A stretch of 64,000 nt of DNA from Varroa destructor (Eukaryota > Arthropoda > Arachnida > Mesostigmata > Varroidae): contig NW_019211458.1 in the NCBI RefSeq assembly GCF_002443255.2, forward strand, positions 26,068,485 to 26,132,484, read 5' to 3'. A program made the position numbers and the translations under genes. Under the pieces are notes generated by a model that saw only the letters and a list, made by a program, of their open reading frames with translations, was not told the origin of the DNA and did not search any database. Shown here piece by piece: positions 50,866 through 63,723 of this stretch. Numbering within the stretch: the first letter of the stretch is position 1; every line of letters begins with the position of its first letter.

Positions 50866-51939
50866 ATGGCGCGGAGAAAGGTTCCTCGACTCGGACTTAT
50901 TCAATCCGCCAGGTTCTGCCAGATTAAGCAAGAAGTTATTCTTGAGAAGTCAGGCCTTTCTGCGAAAGCAAACTGGCAAAAGCTGAAGAACGTATTAAAG
51001 AACAAGTTTGGGCACTTTCACAATCAGAAATCACAAAGTCATTTCGGAAATTCTCTGTCAGGAAGCACTGGGTGACGTTGACGAAGCCGCGTGACAGACA
51101 ATCCAATCATTGACTATATTTGAGGAAAATCAAGTTCTTCGCAATGAACGTCTAATTACGATCACATGTTTAGTGGCACCTATTTCGAGCAAAATTCTTG
51201 AGCATATTTTCGAACATGTTATGTTTATGCGTGACCCCTGTGGCGAGGTGCTGGGTTCTCTTCTGCAAAGCACCTCAAAAGAGGATAACGAGAATAAGTT
51301 CTTAAAGAAAGTGAAGGCTTTTAGTTTTTCCGAATGCAATGTTCTCTCAGTTGGCTTCGGAAAGATTTCATTTGTGTGCTCAGGAAACCGGTCGAAGATG
51401 TCGAAAACCGATAGCGCTTCAGTGATATTGTTTAGAGAACTAACGAACAATCTGGTAGGCTAGCGCCCAAAACCACTGACTATTGATGCACGTTGGATTA
51501 AAACGAAAATTTGCAGTTACATGAAAGCGGATATACATGATCGCGATATGTGCCCAAAAGACATTATGGACGTTATAATTATTTGTTTCGAATTCAGCGA
51601 CGAAGACGATGTGGTATCAGCTGATTCTTTCGAAAAAATCGGATTCAATTGCATTGACTTAATTTCGGGCAGGTTTTGATCGTTTTGTCGCATGAAGCAA
51701 CAAACCAATAATCTTAGCACAACAGTACATTAAAAATCCCGAAAAGACCGTGTGTGTCGACTGTGAGTTATATTAAAATGAAAAAGATGATGACGAAAGA
51801 GAAAAGGCTCCATGAGATTATAACTAACGGTGACAGTAATGATCTAACTACAGACGAATTATGAAGGCAAAAACAAATAGAACTAGCTCAGCGATACGGT
51901 GCGAAATCAGGCGGATCTTTCTCATAGGGGAACGCCAGA

Positions 51940-52140
51940 ATAACAATGAAGGCAACGATGACTAGCGGTTATGCGTTACTACTTACGAAGCACAAAAGCG
52001 TTCGTAGGCGGTTCGAATCTTGCCCCCCCCCCCCCCCCAGAAGGTTTATGTACTTACTACTATACCCCCACTACGATGAGGTTTATATACTTTTAAAGAT
52101 CAAAACCTACCGGAGGTGTACCACCTAACATCTAAGTATT
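51940..52140. mobile_element. Possible insertion with 16-base poly-C inside the ASCC3 pseudogene
   Basis: ASCC3 similarity breaks between a region resembling the linker before the first helicase cassette and the sequence leading to its Walker A. The intervening DNA contains GGTTCGAATC (tRNA B-box-like, about 52011-52020) followed almost directly by 16 C residues at 52023-52038, then unrelated sequence. A degraded tRNA-derived SINE is possible, but I cannot fold a tRNA or find an A box or target-site duplication. It could equally be strongly diverged pseudogene sequence. Confidence 0.25.
52023..52038. repeat. Poly-C tract (16 C)
   Basis: Sixteen consecutive C residues in an AT-rich genome, inside the non-aligning part of the ASCC3 pseudogene. 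Confidence 0.95.
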
Positions 52141-55100
52141 TTCTGGACGAAACCTTACAGATGACATTTCTAAGTGCAGAATATCTGAATCTTTACACAA
52201 GGTGGAGTCTTTCCAGTTTCGCATAAACTGAACGATAATATGTTGATTTGTGCACCCACTGGAGCCGGTAAAACGAATGTAGCCATGCTGACGATTATGC
52301 GCCTAGTACGAAAGTACATTCATGAAACGATCAATCGTGTGTCGAACGATTTCAAAATAGTTTATATTGCCCCCGTGAAGGCGTTAGCTGGCGAAAGGGT
52401 GTCAAATTTTGCCTGAAGGCCCTCTTCACTTGGAGTTATTGTTAGGGAGCTAACTGGATACTTGCAACTGACTAAAATGGAAATGACGAAAACTGACATG
52501 TTGATTACGACTTCAGAGAAGTGGAACGTGGTCACAGGAAAGATTCTGGAGACGTGCAGGTTGCTGATTCTTGATGAGATTCACTTAATGAGTAGTGATC
52601 GTGGTATGGTGCTTGAGGCCCTCGTAGCCCGCACCCTTCGCCAGGTGGAAAGTATGCAGTCCATGCTTCGTATTAATGATTTGTCTGTTGCATTACAGAG
52701 CTATGTGGATCTAGCGAATTTTCTGCGAGTAAACACAGCCAGGGGTCTGTACTATTTCGACCATCGTTTAGACCTGTACCTCTATCGCAAACCTTCATAG
52801 GTATCGAAGGTCGCAAAAAAAATGGAGCAAGTACAGCGAATGGATGAGGTCGCTCTTGAAAAGGCTTTCGAAATAATCAAGAGTAGCAATCAAGTTATGG
52901 TCTTCATTGATTGGCGGAACAATACCCTCCGAGCGGCCGAAGTGATGATGCAAATTACCACTGAGCATGGTAAACTTGAGTACCTTTTGCGGAATAGACA
53001 TGTACAGTATAAAACCTTCAAGAAACGGCTACAAAGTTCGCGAAATATGAAGCTACAACAGATATTTGCGTCCGGAATGGGCATGCACCACACAAAGATA
53101 GTTCGACAGGATCAAAAGTTCGTTGGAGAAGCTTTCTCGGCAGGCGTTATTTCAGTGCTATTCCGTACGTTTACTCTTGTTTGGGCGTGAACTTGCCCGC
53201 CAACTGTGTCATCATTAAAGACACCAATTCACAAAACGGCTGCTTTGTCGAACTCAAAATTCTATATGTGCAGTAGATTTTTAGCCGAGCCGGTCGCCCT
53301 CAGTTCCAGCAAAATGGCGAGGCTGTGATCATTACGCATCATGCTAAAATGAACAACTACATCTCGCATATGACTAATCAAACTATAATTAAAGGTAAAT
53401 TTCATGAGAATTTGGTTGACAGTTTGATTGTTGAAATCGTTCTTGGCACAGTTACAATAGTGGATGAGGCCGTGGGTTGGCTAAATTATACATATCTTAT
53501 GGTGCGTATGAAGAAAAATCCGCTTGTCTAGGGAGTCACATTTAAAGTTGTGTCTAAAGATCAAAGTTTGATCAATTACCGCCGAGAGCTCATTATCGCG
53601 GCCTCCAAAAAACTAGATTTAGCTAAAATGAGTTGATACCATGAGAAATCAGGAAGCTTCGATGCAACAGACCTGGGCCGTACTGCGTCCTGCTTCTATA
53701 TTAAATATGAAACAGTGCTTAGAATCAACGAACGGTTTGAGCGTCGTATATCGTCAATGCAGGATGGTGACGGCTTAGAGATAGTCAGTTACGCGCAGGA
53801 GTTTGACCAACGACAACTGCGCGAAGACGTATGCCACGAGCTTCAACTAAAGGAAAGAAACTGCGAACTGCCTCTAAAACAGGGTGTACAAGGCGGAAAT
53901 GTAAATACCCTGATTCAAAATTATATATCGAGGGGCAATGTAGAGACGTTCTCATTGGTGTCGGATTCAAATTGCATTGCTCAGAACGCCACCAAAATTG
54001 GTTTGTTCGAGATGGCGCTTCGAAAGGGAAACTCACTTGCTGCGTAGCGTTTTTTGATGAACGCAAAAATGCTTGAGCGTCAAATCTGACACTTTGATAA
54101 CTCATTCCGTCAGTTTCCTGGTGTGACAGAGGAAACGCTTCAAATGTTAAAAGAAAAGCATGCCACCATTTCGCATCTTAGAAATATGACTTCGGATGAA
54201 GTTGGACAACTTGTTTATAATAAGTCACAATGACGACTTACCCATCAATTTGCACAAAATGTGCCGTTTATTGAAGTTGAGTTTTCAGTAAAACCAATAA
54301 TTCGTACGGTTCTGAGGGTATCGCTTAATATTATGCCGCCATTTGTTTGGAGTGATCCGATCCACCACAATGCTGAAGCGTTTTGAATCAGGTGGAAGAC
54401 CCAGAGATTGAGAACATCACACACCCGGAATATTTGGTCCTCAAAAAGAAGCAGATTATGAATGCAGAATCACAAAACCTCGTCTTCTCGATTCCTGTGA
54501 GTGATCCTTTACCTGTACAGTATCTGATCCACGTCGATTTTGACAGGTGGCTGGATTCCGACGGCCAGATCCCTATGCCGTTTGAGCATTTGATTCTGCC
54601 AAGCGTCTATATGCCCCGCACGAAACTGGTTGACCTTCAGCCGTTGTTAAAGACGGTTCTGAAAAACGAGCTCTTTGAATCACTCTATCATTTCATGCAT
54701 TTTAACCCAATTCAAACGCGGCTGTTTCACACGCTATACCATACTAACCATGACGTGCTTCTGGGTGCGTCTACAGGATTAGGTCAAACTATCACTGCGG
54801 AAATAGCTATGTCCGGCGTTTTCAACATGGAAGAACACCGCAAAATTTGATAAAAGAACGCGTCAACGATTGAAATAAAAGTTTAGTGGGCCAACTTGGT
54901 CTAAACATGGTCGAGTTGATGGGAGACTTTATCCCGGATTTCCGGACGACTGCAAACTCCGACATTGCCAGAGAAGTGGAACGGAGAATCCAATTCGCGG
55001 CAAACGCGACGCTACGTATAGAATGTGGTTCTCATTGTGATTCACGAGATTTATCTTCTCGGCGAAGACCGAGGCCCGGTCGTTGAAGTGATAGTGTCAT

Positions 55101-57086
55101 GAACGAACTTCATGAACACTTTCACTTAATAAAGCGCGTATCATAAGCCTGTTCACTGCGCTGGTAAACGAGTATGATTTGGGCAACTGGTTGCAGATTA
55201 CTGAGGTAGGTCTTTTCAACTTCAAGTCATCAGTGAGACCAGTGCAGCTCGAAGTGCATGTGTCAGGTCATCTGGGCAAACACTATTGTTCACGTATGGC
55301 GATTATGAATCGGCCCGCATACAAGGCAATTCTAGAGCATTCGCTTAATCAGCCAGGGCTGAGCTTCGTGTCATCCTGTAGGCAGATTCGGTTAACAACG
55401 TAGGCTCTCCGAACATCCGTCGTCAATAGCGAGAACCCACAAAAGTGGTTGCGTATGACTGTCACTGATATGCAGCATATTCAGAATCAGGTTCGAGATA
55501 AAGATTTGCGCGATTTGCTTGGCTTTGGTATAGGAATGCATCACGCCGGGCTGCAGGAAGAGGATCATCGACTCGAAGAACTTTTTCTCAACAATAAGAT
55601 TCAAATGTTGATAGCGACGGCCACGTTGGCGTGGGGCGTCAACCTGCATGCTCATCTGGTCATTGTGAAAGACACGGAATATTTCGCCACCAAAACTAAT
55701 ACTTATGTCGACTATCCGATTACGGACGTTTTGCAAATGGTCACTAGAGCGGGACAGCCACAGTTCGATACCAGTGGAGTTGCCGTTGTACTGGTACATA
55801 ACCAAAAAAAAGATCTTCTATCAGAAGGTTCTCTACGAAACATTCCCAGTAGAGAGTTCTCTTCCGAAAGTGCTTCCAGATCATTTAAACGCTGAAATTG
55901 TGGCTGGAACCCTGTCGACTACTCAAGAAACAAGTTTCTATAGAAACTTATTACCTATGCACTAATAAAACTGGTTCTTTCGCATTGCACAGAGATCGGG
56001 GACGAGCGCACGTTGGCGCCCACGTCCTTTACAAATATCGCGTGCTACTATTATCTTTTGCATGAAACAGCGAATTTTTTTCACGAAACGCTGAAACGCA
56101 AATTGCACTTGCTTGCAATTGGTCAAAATACTGGGTGATTGCAAGGAGTTTGCGCAGTTATCTGTTCGATACAACGAAGATAAGGAACATGCAGAATTGA
56201 CTAGAGACTATCGCTGAGACCATTATTGCAAAAGCTACAGAAGTTCACATACAAAACGCAAAACGTTATTACAGCCGCATATGGAGTACTGCCGATTACC
56301 GTGCTCAGACTACGGGCTTGATCTCGAATCCGTTCTTGATCAGATTTCAAGGGTTATCCAAATTCAGATAGATATTCTTACAGCCCGACGTTATTTGTCA
56401 TCTGTGTTGAACTGTATGACATTGATTCAGACTATAATGCAAGCGCGATTCCAATATCTTGACGATCCTCTTAAAACGTTACCGGAAATTAGCCGCGAAC
56501 ACCTGTACATACTCCATAAAGCCAATATGTCTACGCTGGCCGAAAAGGTCCGCAAAAGGGAAGGTTTCGCAACTCTTCAAAAGTATCTACAGTTAGGGTT
56601 TGATCCCGAGTACGTTAAGACAGTCATAACAGTCTGCAAAGAGTTCCCATAAATAGTATTAAGAATCTTCGTCGATGGGCCAGGTGGCAGTCTTTGCAAA
56701 TAAAAAGTAGACCTTTACAAGGCCCTGTGCCAGCAGATTACTATATTAAGGTCAAGCCTTGGTATTAAGAAGACTACCTAGTGAGCGTTGACCTGACTTG
56801 GCATAACTCTAAACCGGGTCAGCGTGGCGTCCCGAAAGCGGCAATGCAGTCACGGACGCTAAAGTCCACAAATGAAAACTGGTTTATCATCTTAGGATAT
56901 TAAAGGTTCTGGCGAATTATACACTCTCAAAGAGCTATCAGGCTTCTACTACTGACGACTCACCAATTGACGTTCAGTGTGCTGAGGAGTATAAATCAGC
57001 GGACGATTCTCACCACATTCGTCGCACCCGACGTTTACTTTGGACTCGATCAGGAATACAATCTGCATCTCGAACCAGAGAGGTAG

Positions 57087-58832
57087 CTAGGCCTATAATA
57101 TTACAAGGTTTAAGAAATGGAAACTGAGTAAATTTGACTGATAATTTAGAAAGTACTATACAGATGCCAGGGGAGTTGAGCAGCAGAACCAGCTAGTGAG
57201 GGTTCGTAAATGCTTGTGAATGAAATGGTCGCCCAACTGTAGCTTATATCTTTGTAATAAATGTTAAATGTTAACCGTTTTAGTAGTGTTTTCCATTAAG
57301 GATATGCTTGAAGATGAGAACGTATTTTAGGCGTCATCATTTGATGAGAAATTCCAGTTCCGAACCGAAAAGCAAAAATGGACATGTTTCGACTCCCTTA
57401 CTGTAATTAGTTACGACAAAAAATACGTGATAATAAATTGGTCATGGTATATCATCAAAATAAAGGTGCAAAATTATTGCATTACCTACATATATATTGT
57501 GGTTAAATTTTCGAATAAAAATGGAGTCCTCGAACTAGTTGAGCTGCGAAAAAGGAGGCAATAATCAAAAACAATGGTGTGTATCTTTCTTGACAAAAAA
57601 GAAGCGCACGCAAAAAGATATATGGAGGGAGAACTTTGGTCTTTTATGAAACCTCTAATGATAGTGATTACCAACTAATGACACCGCATTTCGTTGCCTG
57701 CAAAATAATAATAATAGAAGTCTAGCTTATTGAAATATGAATTGCATGCAATGAAATACATAAACAGCAATATCTACATATATTGGGGTACGCGTCCGAG
57801 ATTTAGAGTTCTCTACATACGAATTTCGAGTGTTATTAGGTCTCTTTCAAAATGTTAGATTCAACAAAGTAATTTTGATTAGATGGAACAATCAGGGCAA
57901 GTTTGTATCCCTGGTTAGTGTCCGACCGTCGTAGTTAATTTGCATGATAGTCCAGTCTCGTCTATTTTTTAAAATTTATATGAATATACTGCATTGTAGT
58001 AGTTAGAGTCTTGTAATAAGTAGTAAAATTATAATAGTTAGTAGAATAGATGAATGATGACCGACATTACAATGTCGGTCAGACAGAATTCATACCGATG
58101 AAGCTCGGAGCATTGATAGAAGTCCGCACCTAGACAACATCAGCTAACAGTTCCTTTCTATTGCCTTCGAAATGTTTCATAAGCGGCTAAACTTTATAAT
58201 ATATAGGTAAAGCTCTTTTGTTTTGAATGAACCTGCAACTCACAGAGGAATTCACGACGATTTTCTGACTGAGCTTCCCATTATTTTGAACTGAACCATG
58301 TAGTTTATATGTTTAGGTTATTCGCAAAGTGCGGCGCTTACATCCGAATTTTTTTTTTATACTTTGTTTGAAAACTGTAGATAAAAGCAGATTTCAAGAT
58401 TTCGGGGGTGCTAGAAGCGTTGTTCCTAATGAGCACAACTATTAATTGTGAAAATCATTTACTGCGATTATAGGATCAATTTAGGAAGTAAAACACTCAT
58501 TAGTCATTTTGAAAGTATTATTTTTTAATTCGCGAGTAACGTTTTAATCACAGCCGTGCATATAGCGCAATAGGTAGGTATAAATTCATAAGTGCCATTC
58601 AAATACCCTACATACAAAAATATCTAACGAAATTAATTTTTAAGGTACTAACAGCACAGAAGTACCAAAAATGCAAAACGTGCAAAAAGTCTCAGAAGAG
58701 TTAACTGTTAAAGCTTACCTAGGTAACCCAATTCATATTCTCTTTTCCAAAACGACTGCTTGCCTTTCTAAATCAAGGCAGGTGCATCAAAGGTGACTTT
58801 CAAAGTCCTCTTCAATTTTGAGCCCTCTATAA
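57087..58832. other. Intergenic tract
   Basis: No gene seen. It contains the 24-base hairpin at 58058-58081 and AT-rich low-complexity DNA. Confidence 0.6.
58058..58081. repeat. Perfect 11-bp hairpin
   Basis: TGACCGACATT (58058-58068) and AATGTCGGTCA (58071-58081) pair perfectly around a 2-base spacer. It could be the closed end of a small DNA-transposon remnant, or chance; no flanking element is recognisable. Confidence 0.9.
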
Positions 58833-59042
58833 TCAAACACTACTGAGGATCTTCCGGTTTACCTCGTGAAAATCTTTCTCGAACTTTTCAAGAACCACAT
58901 GAAACTGGTAGTAACGTAGGTCGTCGATTCCGGCAAAGTAGGAAGTTTTTAATCTCGTTAATGCTTCATCTAACGTGAAAAGATCGGATGATATATGATT
59001 TTCGCTTAAATTTTGAAAGCGGCGCACGGTTTTTAGCATTGA
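58833..59042 (-). CDS. Unidentified terminal coding exon
   Basis: On the minus strand an acceptor (AATAAACCAG) is followed in phase 0 by about 69 open codons ending in TGA. The translation is charged, amphipathic and coding-like: SMLKTVRRFQNLSENHISSD, then TLDEALTRLKTSYFAGIDDL and VVLEKFEKDFHEVNRKILSS. It is probably alpha-helical, in part possibly a coiled coil. I do not recognise the family. Earlier exons would lie at higher coordinates (59.1-61 kb) or beyond, but none is evident there. Initiation at the internal ATG (59039) as a small intact gene is also possible. Confidence 0.4.
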   Translation of the reverse strand, partial: SMLKTVRRFQNLSENHISSDLFTLDEALTRLKTSYFAGIDDLRYYQFHVVLEKFEKDFHEVNRKILSSV

Positions 59043-61185
59043 CTGGTTTATTGTTTTGTTCTAGCAAAAATTGGCTTTGTTTTGATACCAAATGTAGCGG
59101 ATGATCGCACGTTTGTTACGACAAACAGCTTTCCGAAGATTTATCGGGATTATTATTATTAGGCGCCACAATCACATCAAATCAAGCAAACATGGGATCG
59201 TGCAACAGTGTAACAGCGTCTCAGTCAAATAAGTGCAAGCATATGGCTGCTGACTACTCACTAAAAAGCTATTTATGGGGATTTTTTCCAAAATACTTTA
59301 AAATGTAAGCTTTTTCCTGTTACAATAAAGTAATAGTCATTAACTCAATGGACCCAAATGCCGACGTTATACTTCAGCAGCGACGTCTTAACTGCTCTGA
59401 ACATTTCCTTCATGTAACATGGTTATGTTACACACTCCGTTAAACTTATAGAGAGGTGAGGAGCAGGTAGGGCTTGAGCTCGTTTTGCGTAAACTATTGT
59501 AACGCCAATGTCAAGCTAAATGTGTTAATTCTGTCCGATTTCTATTCTGTTCTTGCCATGTTTCTGAAAGGATAAAGCGGTGGCATCTTACATTGAGTTT
59601 TTACTACGAAATAGACTGAGTGGTGCTCAGGTTGTCTTTGAATGTATTACTGGTCACGCTTAAACTGAGACTGAATTCCGCGTTAATGACAAAAAGGTAC
59701 GGGATTGTTTACCGCTTTCCAACTTTGTATATGGCCAGGGCAAAAGCTGCGTTGTCATGAACTCTGTCACGCTACGGCTCCAGATTTTACTCTCTTAGTG
59801 AAGAAACTCATTGTGAGGGCCAAGTTGATTCGATTCATCAAGTTCAATGAATTCGTAAGACTGAGGAGCGTCAACTTCTCAGTATGTCGTTATGTTTGGC
59901 TGTGGTATATCATACCATACCAAACTTTTGCTTTTCTCGTGTTGGTCTGCAGATTTCTCGCTGTTCGTGACAGTGCTGAGTCTGGTTCTCCTAGGCATTT
60001 TTATGACTGATGGTTTTCGACAATGTCTCTTTTCTGGTATGAAGTGTGTTTGCTGAATTGATTAGTATATCCATATGTCGTTCCGTTTTCAATAATTTTA
60101 TGTCTCACATCATTTGTAAATCGAGAAAGTTACCGTCGTATACCATATGTTGATATCACTGATCATGAACTAATAACCAGCATTATGATCAGTTTTCAAC
60201 TGTATAAGACTTAGGATTGAATTGCGTTGTTTATGTATAAAAATGAGATGTTGGAATACGCATGCAAAGCTAGTGTGCCCGTGGAGCTCGGGATTGAAGA
60301 GTACAGACAAGATTCATGCAGTGAATTCGCTCGTCTCGGGTTGCGAAAACGACTAGAAGTATAACGACAAAGCTACAATAGAAAATTAATTTTATAGTTC
60401 TTTCTCAGCGCTTCTTTCTATGGCAAGCTGATTAATGATGTTGTTTTAGCATTTGGTTCAGTCTGAGCGACTTGGAAGGCCTTTATCGCTCAGTACCTAT
60501 ACGCTGTCCATATGGGATTCGACGAGTTCCGAATACCTAATCAGACCGGAAAAACCCCATAGACACACAAGGTTTTCACTGGTCTATCGCTAATGTTTCA
60601 AAGCGGAATTCATTGCGTCAATTGAATAAAAATTGCGCTTAAGTAATACAAAGCCCTGTAGGTTGTATTTGTATCATCGATTTCTAGGAGGTGCTTCTAA
60701 GAGCCTTGCGCACTTTCGGCAAGAAACAGGCTCTTAACGAAAATGCTATCTGAAATGATTTTATGTTAAGCCTTATCTATATTGGGGTTAATGGATACAG
60801 AACCCTATTTTTTTGTCAACCGCAGAATAATAAATATTCTATCACAAACGGCAGTGGATTATTTTATGTAAACCTATAAGCATTTGCTTGAACATATTTG
60901 CTGTTGCTTATTTTATTTAAACATAGACTTCATCGCTCTTTTTATTGATATGTGTACTGCCGTGATATGGTTACATTTCCTATTTGGAATGACTTTAAAC
61001 ATTGTCTTCGAAGCATTGTAATAATGCTTTTATAGCTTGAATCGATTTTTGTTTTGCGACGAATTAACCAAGATATCGATACATAAATGACACGGCTAAA
61101 ATATTTTTCAACTGATATAGCAAATGCATAACATTTGATTAAATAATTACAGGAATTTTGACTCGAACTCCGATGCAATACCGTT
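59043..61185. other. Intergenic tract
   Basis: No gene I can support. A plus-strand open frame at 59705-60010 and a short one at 60246-60364 (38 codons, MLEYACKASVPVELGIEEY...) have plausible composition but no recognised family. Confidence 0.5.
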
Positions 61186-63723
61186 ATGACAGATGACGAG
61201 ACAGCAGCTGCCGATTCGACTGACGAATCGGAACCCAGTGGGTCAAAAGTTAGTGCAGCGAAAGTATCTGGAGAGGCCTGCAAAACAACCTGCAAGGCTC
61301 GTAAAGACCTTCCGTTGAAGGTTCAAGTGGAAGTGCTAACGAAGTTGATGGCTGGAGCAAAACAAAGCCAACTTGCCATCGAATTCAATGTCTCGCAGAG
61401 CCAGATCTCGCGGATCAAATCAAGCCAAGAACGGATTCTTTGTCAGTTTCTAAACAATGGCAATCTGAATAGGCGAAGAGCTCGTGTTGGTCCTCAAAAA
61501 GAGCTTGAGGAAGAGTTGCTTAAGTGGTATCAAGACGAAGTTAGCAAAGGAACAGCATTCAATGGCAAGTTTATCCTATGTTCCCACCTATGTTGTTTCA
61601 AAAGCACGTTATAGACCTAAAAATATTGTAAGAGGGCTAACAAGCATGCCAGTCACGGAAACTCAACGGCTTTAGGTGTTACCCGTGTTGCTTATATGGT
61701 CCACGGATTGGTAAATCTAAGCATATGCGCCGGGATGTTGAACGCTTTATTTGCTTTCTAATCGCCTGTACTCATGAAAGTACCTCGGATCTTTAACACT
61801 TGTAACACACCGCATGCACGAAATAAGATAATCTTCCGTTTAATAGCTTCCGTTTAATGATAATTCTGACGAATCTGCAAATGTCACACGACACTGATTA
61901 TCGAAAAAAAATTCGGTCTGCCATTCTCGATAGGAGGTCCGGTTTTTTACTTTCTACAACTCATTATTATTACTGTTCTTGTGCATTGCGTTGCAGGCGT
62001 AATGATTACTAGCCGCGCCAATCAACTCGCGAAAGAGCTAGGTTTATTCGATTGGAAAGCTTCAAAGGGTTGGTTCTATAGGTGGCGACTACGAAACAAT
62101 GTTTTGTTACGAAGCTCTCTTACGTCCGCTTTAGAACCTGTTGAAACAGAAACCAACGCGGCGTCATCTGCTCTCGCCGAATTCAGGAAGGTCTTAGCAA
62201 ATTATGCACACGGTTAGTGAGGACGTTGTATTTGCATTGAAACTGTTGTTTCTCTATACTCTTGTTATAGTTATGTGGTGATAGTGTGCGTGCTTGCTCT
62301 AATTTAGAAACAATTAAATAATCTAGGTATGAAACTGGGTGTAGACGTGATTTGTTTCGTGTTAAGCGAACTCAACCGTCTGAAACAATGTTTAGCAGCG
62401 GTACAGGAGCTAAAACTCGAAGCATTTAGACGAGATAACGAAAGCAGATAAAGCAAATGGACAAAAAGAGATCGTTAATTATTTAACGACAAACGTGCAA
62501 CATTTAAATGTAATAGTACACCAATAATGCATATTCTAGCATCGCACGGCGTACTTTTTCTATATTTCATATAAAAAACGAGTTTCCGATAGAACTCTGG
62601 TAATAAATGTTATATTACGGGCTAATTCAAACCGAACTTTTAAAACTACATTTCACATTCAAAGCTAGTGTTTATTATAAGGCTGGCAATGTTGCAATGT
62701 TTCCAAATATACACGTTGTTATCTAGTCATTGTAAGCATACTACTGTATGATTGAATAGATTCAAGTGTATGTTGATCGTAAATAAAATGCAAAAGACTG
62801 CTTCGAAGGCTCTTAGCTGTGGAGAACGTCGAAAATTAAAATTAAATCTGTTATTATATTGTCCGGCAGATAACGTATATGTGATGGACGAAGCCACGCT
62901 TCTTTATCGTACACCACCAAGTAAAGAAAGACAACTCTTTGTTGATCCGCATGAACGAGTAGCAATTCTATTTTGTGCCAATCGATCCGGGTCTGCACTA
63001 ATGCCACCTGTACTTATTGGGCGAACAGCAGAACCTGCATGTCTCAAAGGCGTGAAGAAATACCCCGTTCTGTACACAAACTCGCCTGGAGCAATGATGA
63101 CATCAAACATATTCCACGGATGGCTACAACAAATAGATTCCGATTGCGCAAAAAGCAACAAGAAGATTGCTCTCGTCGCCAATGACATTCCGGTATTTTA
63201 AAACTGATTTCAAATGTTTGATTCCTTGACTGATAATTATTAATGATTCGTCTTCGTTAGCATAACTAAATAAAAAAAATATGAGAGGTTTTTTCCGAAG
63301 AGCGGATAATTTACGAATTTCGGAAAAATCTCTGATCATTTTGTGAATTATAACTTCGTGAATTATAATTTCGTTTAGAGAGCATTAAGTACGACAGTCA
63401 CATGGGATCGCTTCCAAGTTATCGACAAATTCTAGATAATACGTATAAGTATACTTATTAGTAGTAAACCTATTCAAAGTATTACCTAATGAGCTGAATG
63501 AAACATTAACAAAAAAATATATTTGCATGTACCGTCATAACAATAGGCCCATAGAGTGCCTCATCTGATCCTTAAGAATATTCGTCTGATATACCTGCCG
63601 TATCAGATCCGTCCACTGGAAAGCCTTGTAGCTAAATTCAAGCTTCGCTATCGAGAACACCTGGTTCGAGAGCTAGCAGTACTGTGTGATTACTCTCTCC
63701 AAAGGGTTCAGCAGGCATCGACT
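61186..63723 (+). CDS. Tigger/pogo (CENP-B/jerky-like) transposase-derived gene, 3' end outside window
   Basis: Four exons join in frame: 61186-61564, 61997-62212, 62870-63192 and 63547-63723, giving 365 residues so far. After an acidic N-terminus (residues 1-40), residues about 45-85 form a CENP-B-N-type helix-turn-helix (LAIEFNVSQSQISRIKSS). A second CENP-B-type DNA-binding half follows (ELEEELLKWYQDE; SRANQLAKELGLFDWKASKG; GWFYRWRLRNNV). The DDE_1 domain begins at YVMDEATLLYR, with the first aspartate at 205. At the second site the family DNxPxH reads NDIPAH, so N303 replaces aspartate. At the third site QPLDQ reads RPLES, with E331. Intron 1 appears to use a GC donor (AATG|GCAAGT). Splitting by introns and the altered triad suggest a domesticated host gene rather than an active element. 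A phase-0 donor (ACT|GTAAGT) ends exon 4, and the window closes on an acceptor AG. CENP-B-like chromatin binding or regulation is inference only. Confidence 0.82.

Larger units (their letters stand above)
50866..57086 (+). pseudogene. ASCC3: Full-length intronless ASCC3 helicase pseudogene (retrocopy)
   Basis: The segment is collinear with animal ASCC3 from its start (MARRKVPRLGLIQSARF) to its end (YFGLDQEYNLHLEPE, stop at 57084-57086). ASCC3 is a tandem Ski2-like 3'-5' helicase of the ASC-1 complex. No introns interrupt the alignment, but many stops and frameshifts do; the longest open blocks are 52462-52800, 53715-54047, 54383-54850 and 55449-55895. The first cassette keeps Walker A APTGAGKT (about 52255) and DEIH in LLILDEIHLM. 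In the second cassette Walker A has become GASTGLGQT (Lys to Gln) and DEIH has become HEIY. WGVNL and the PQFD-type motif VI survive as fragments. About 200 bp around 51940-52140 do not align and may be an insertion. A processed pseudogene is the simplest reading, although no poly(A) tail remains; AATAAA occurs at 57256. The functional parent gene must lie elsewhere. Confidence 0.88.

Noticed and set aside
52011..52020. Possible tRNA gene at a GGTTCGAATC motif
   Set aside because: No A box, acceptor stem or cloverleaf could be formed around it; only the B-box-like decamer is present.
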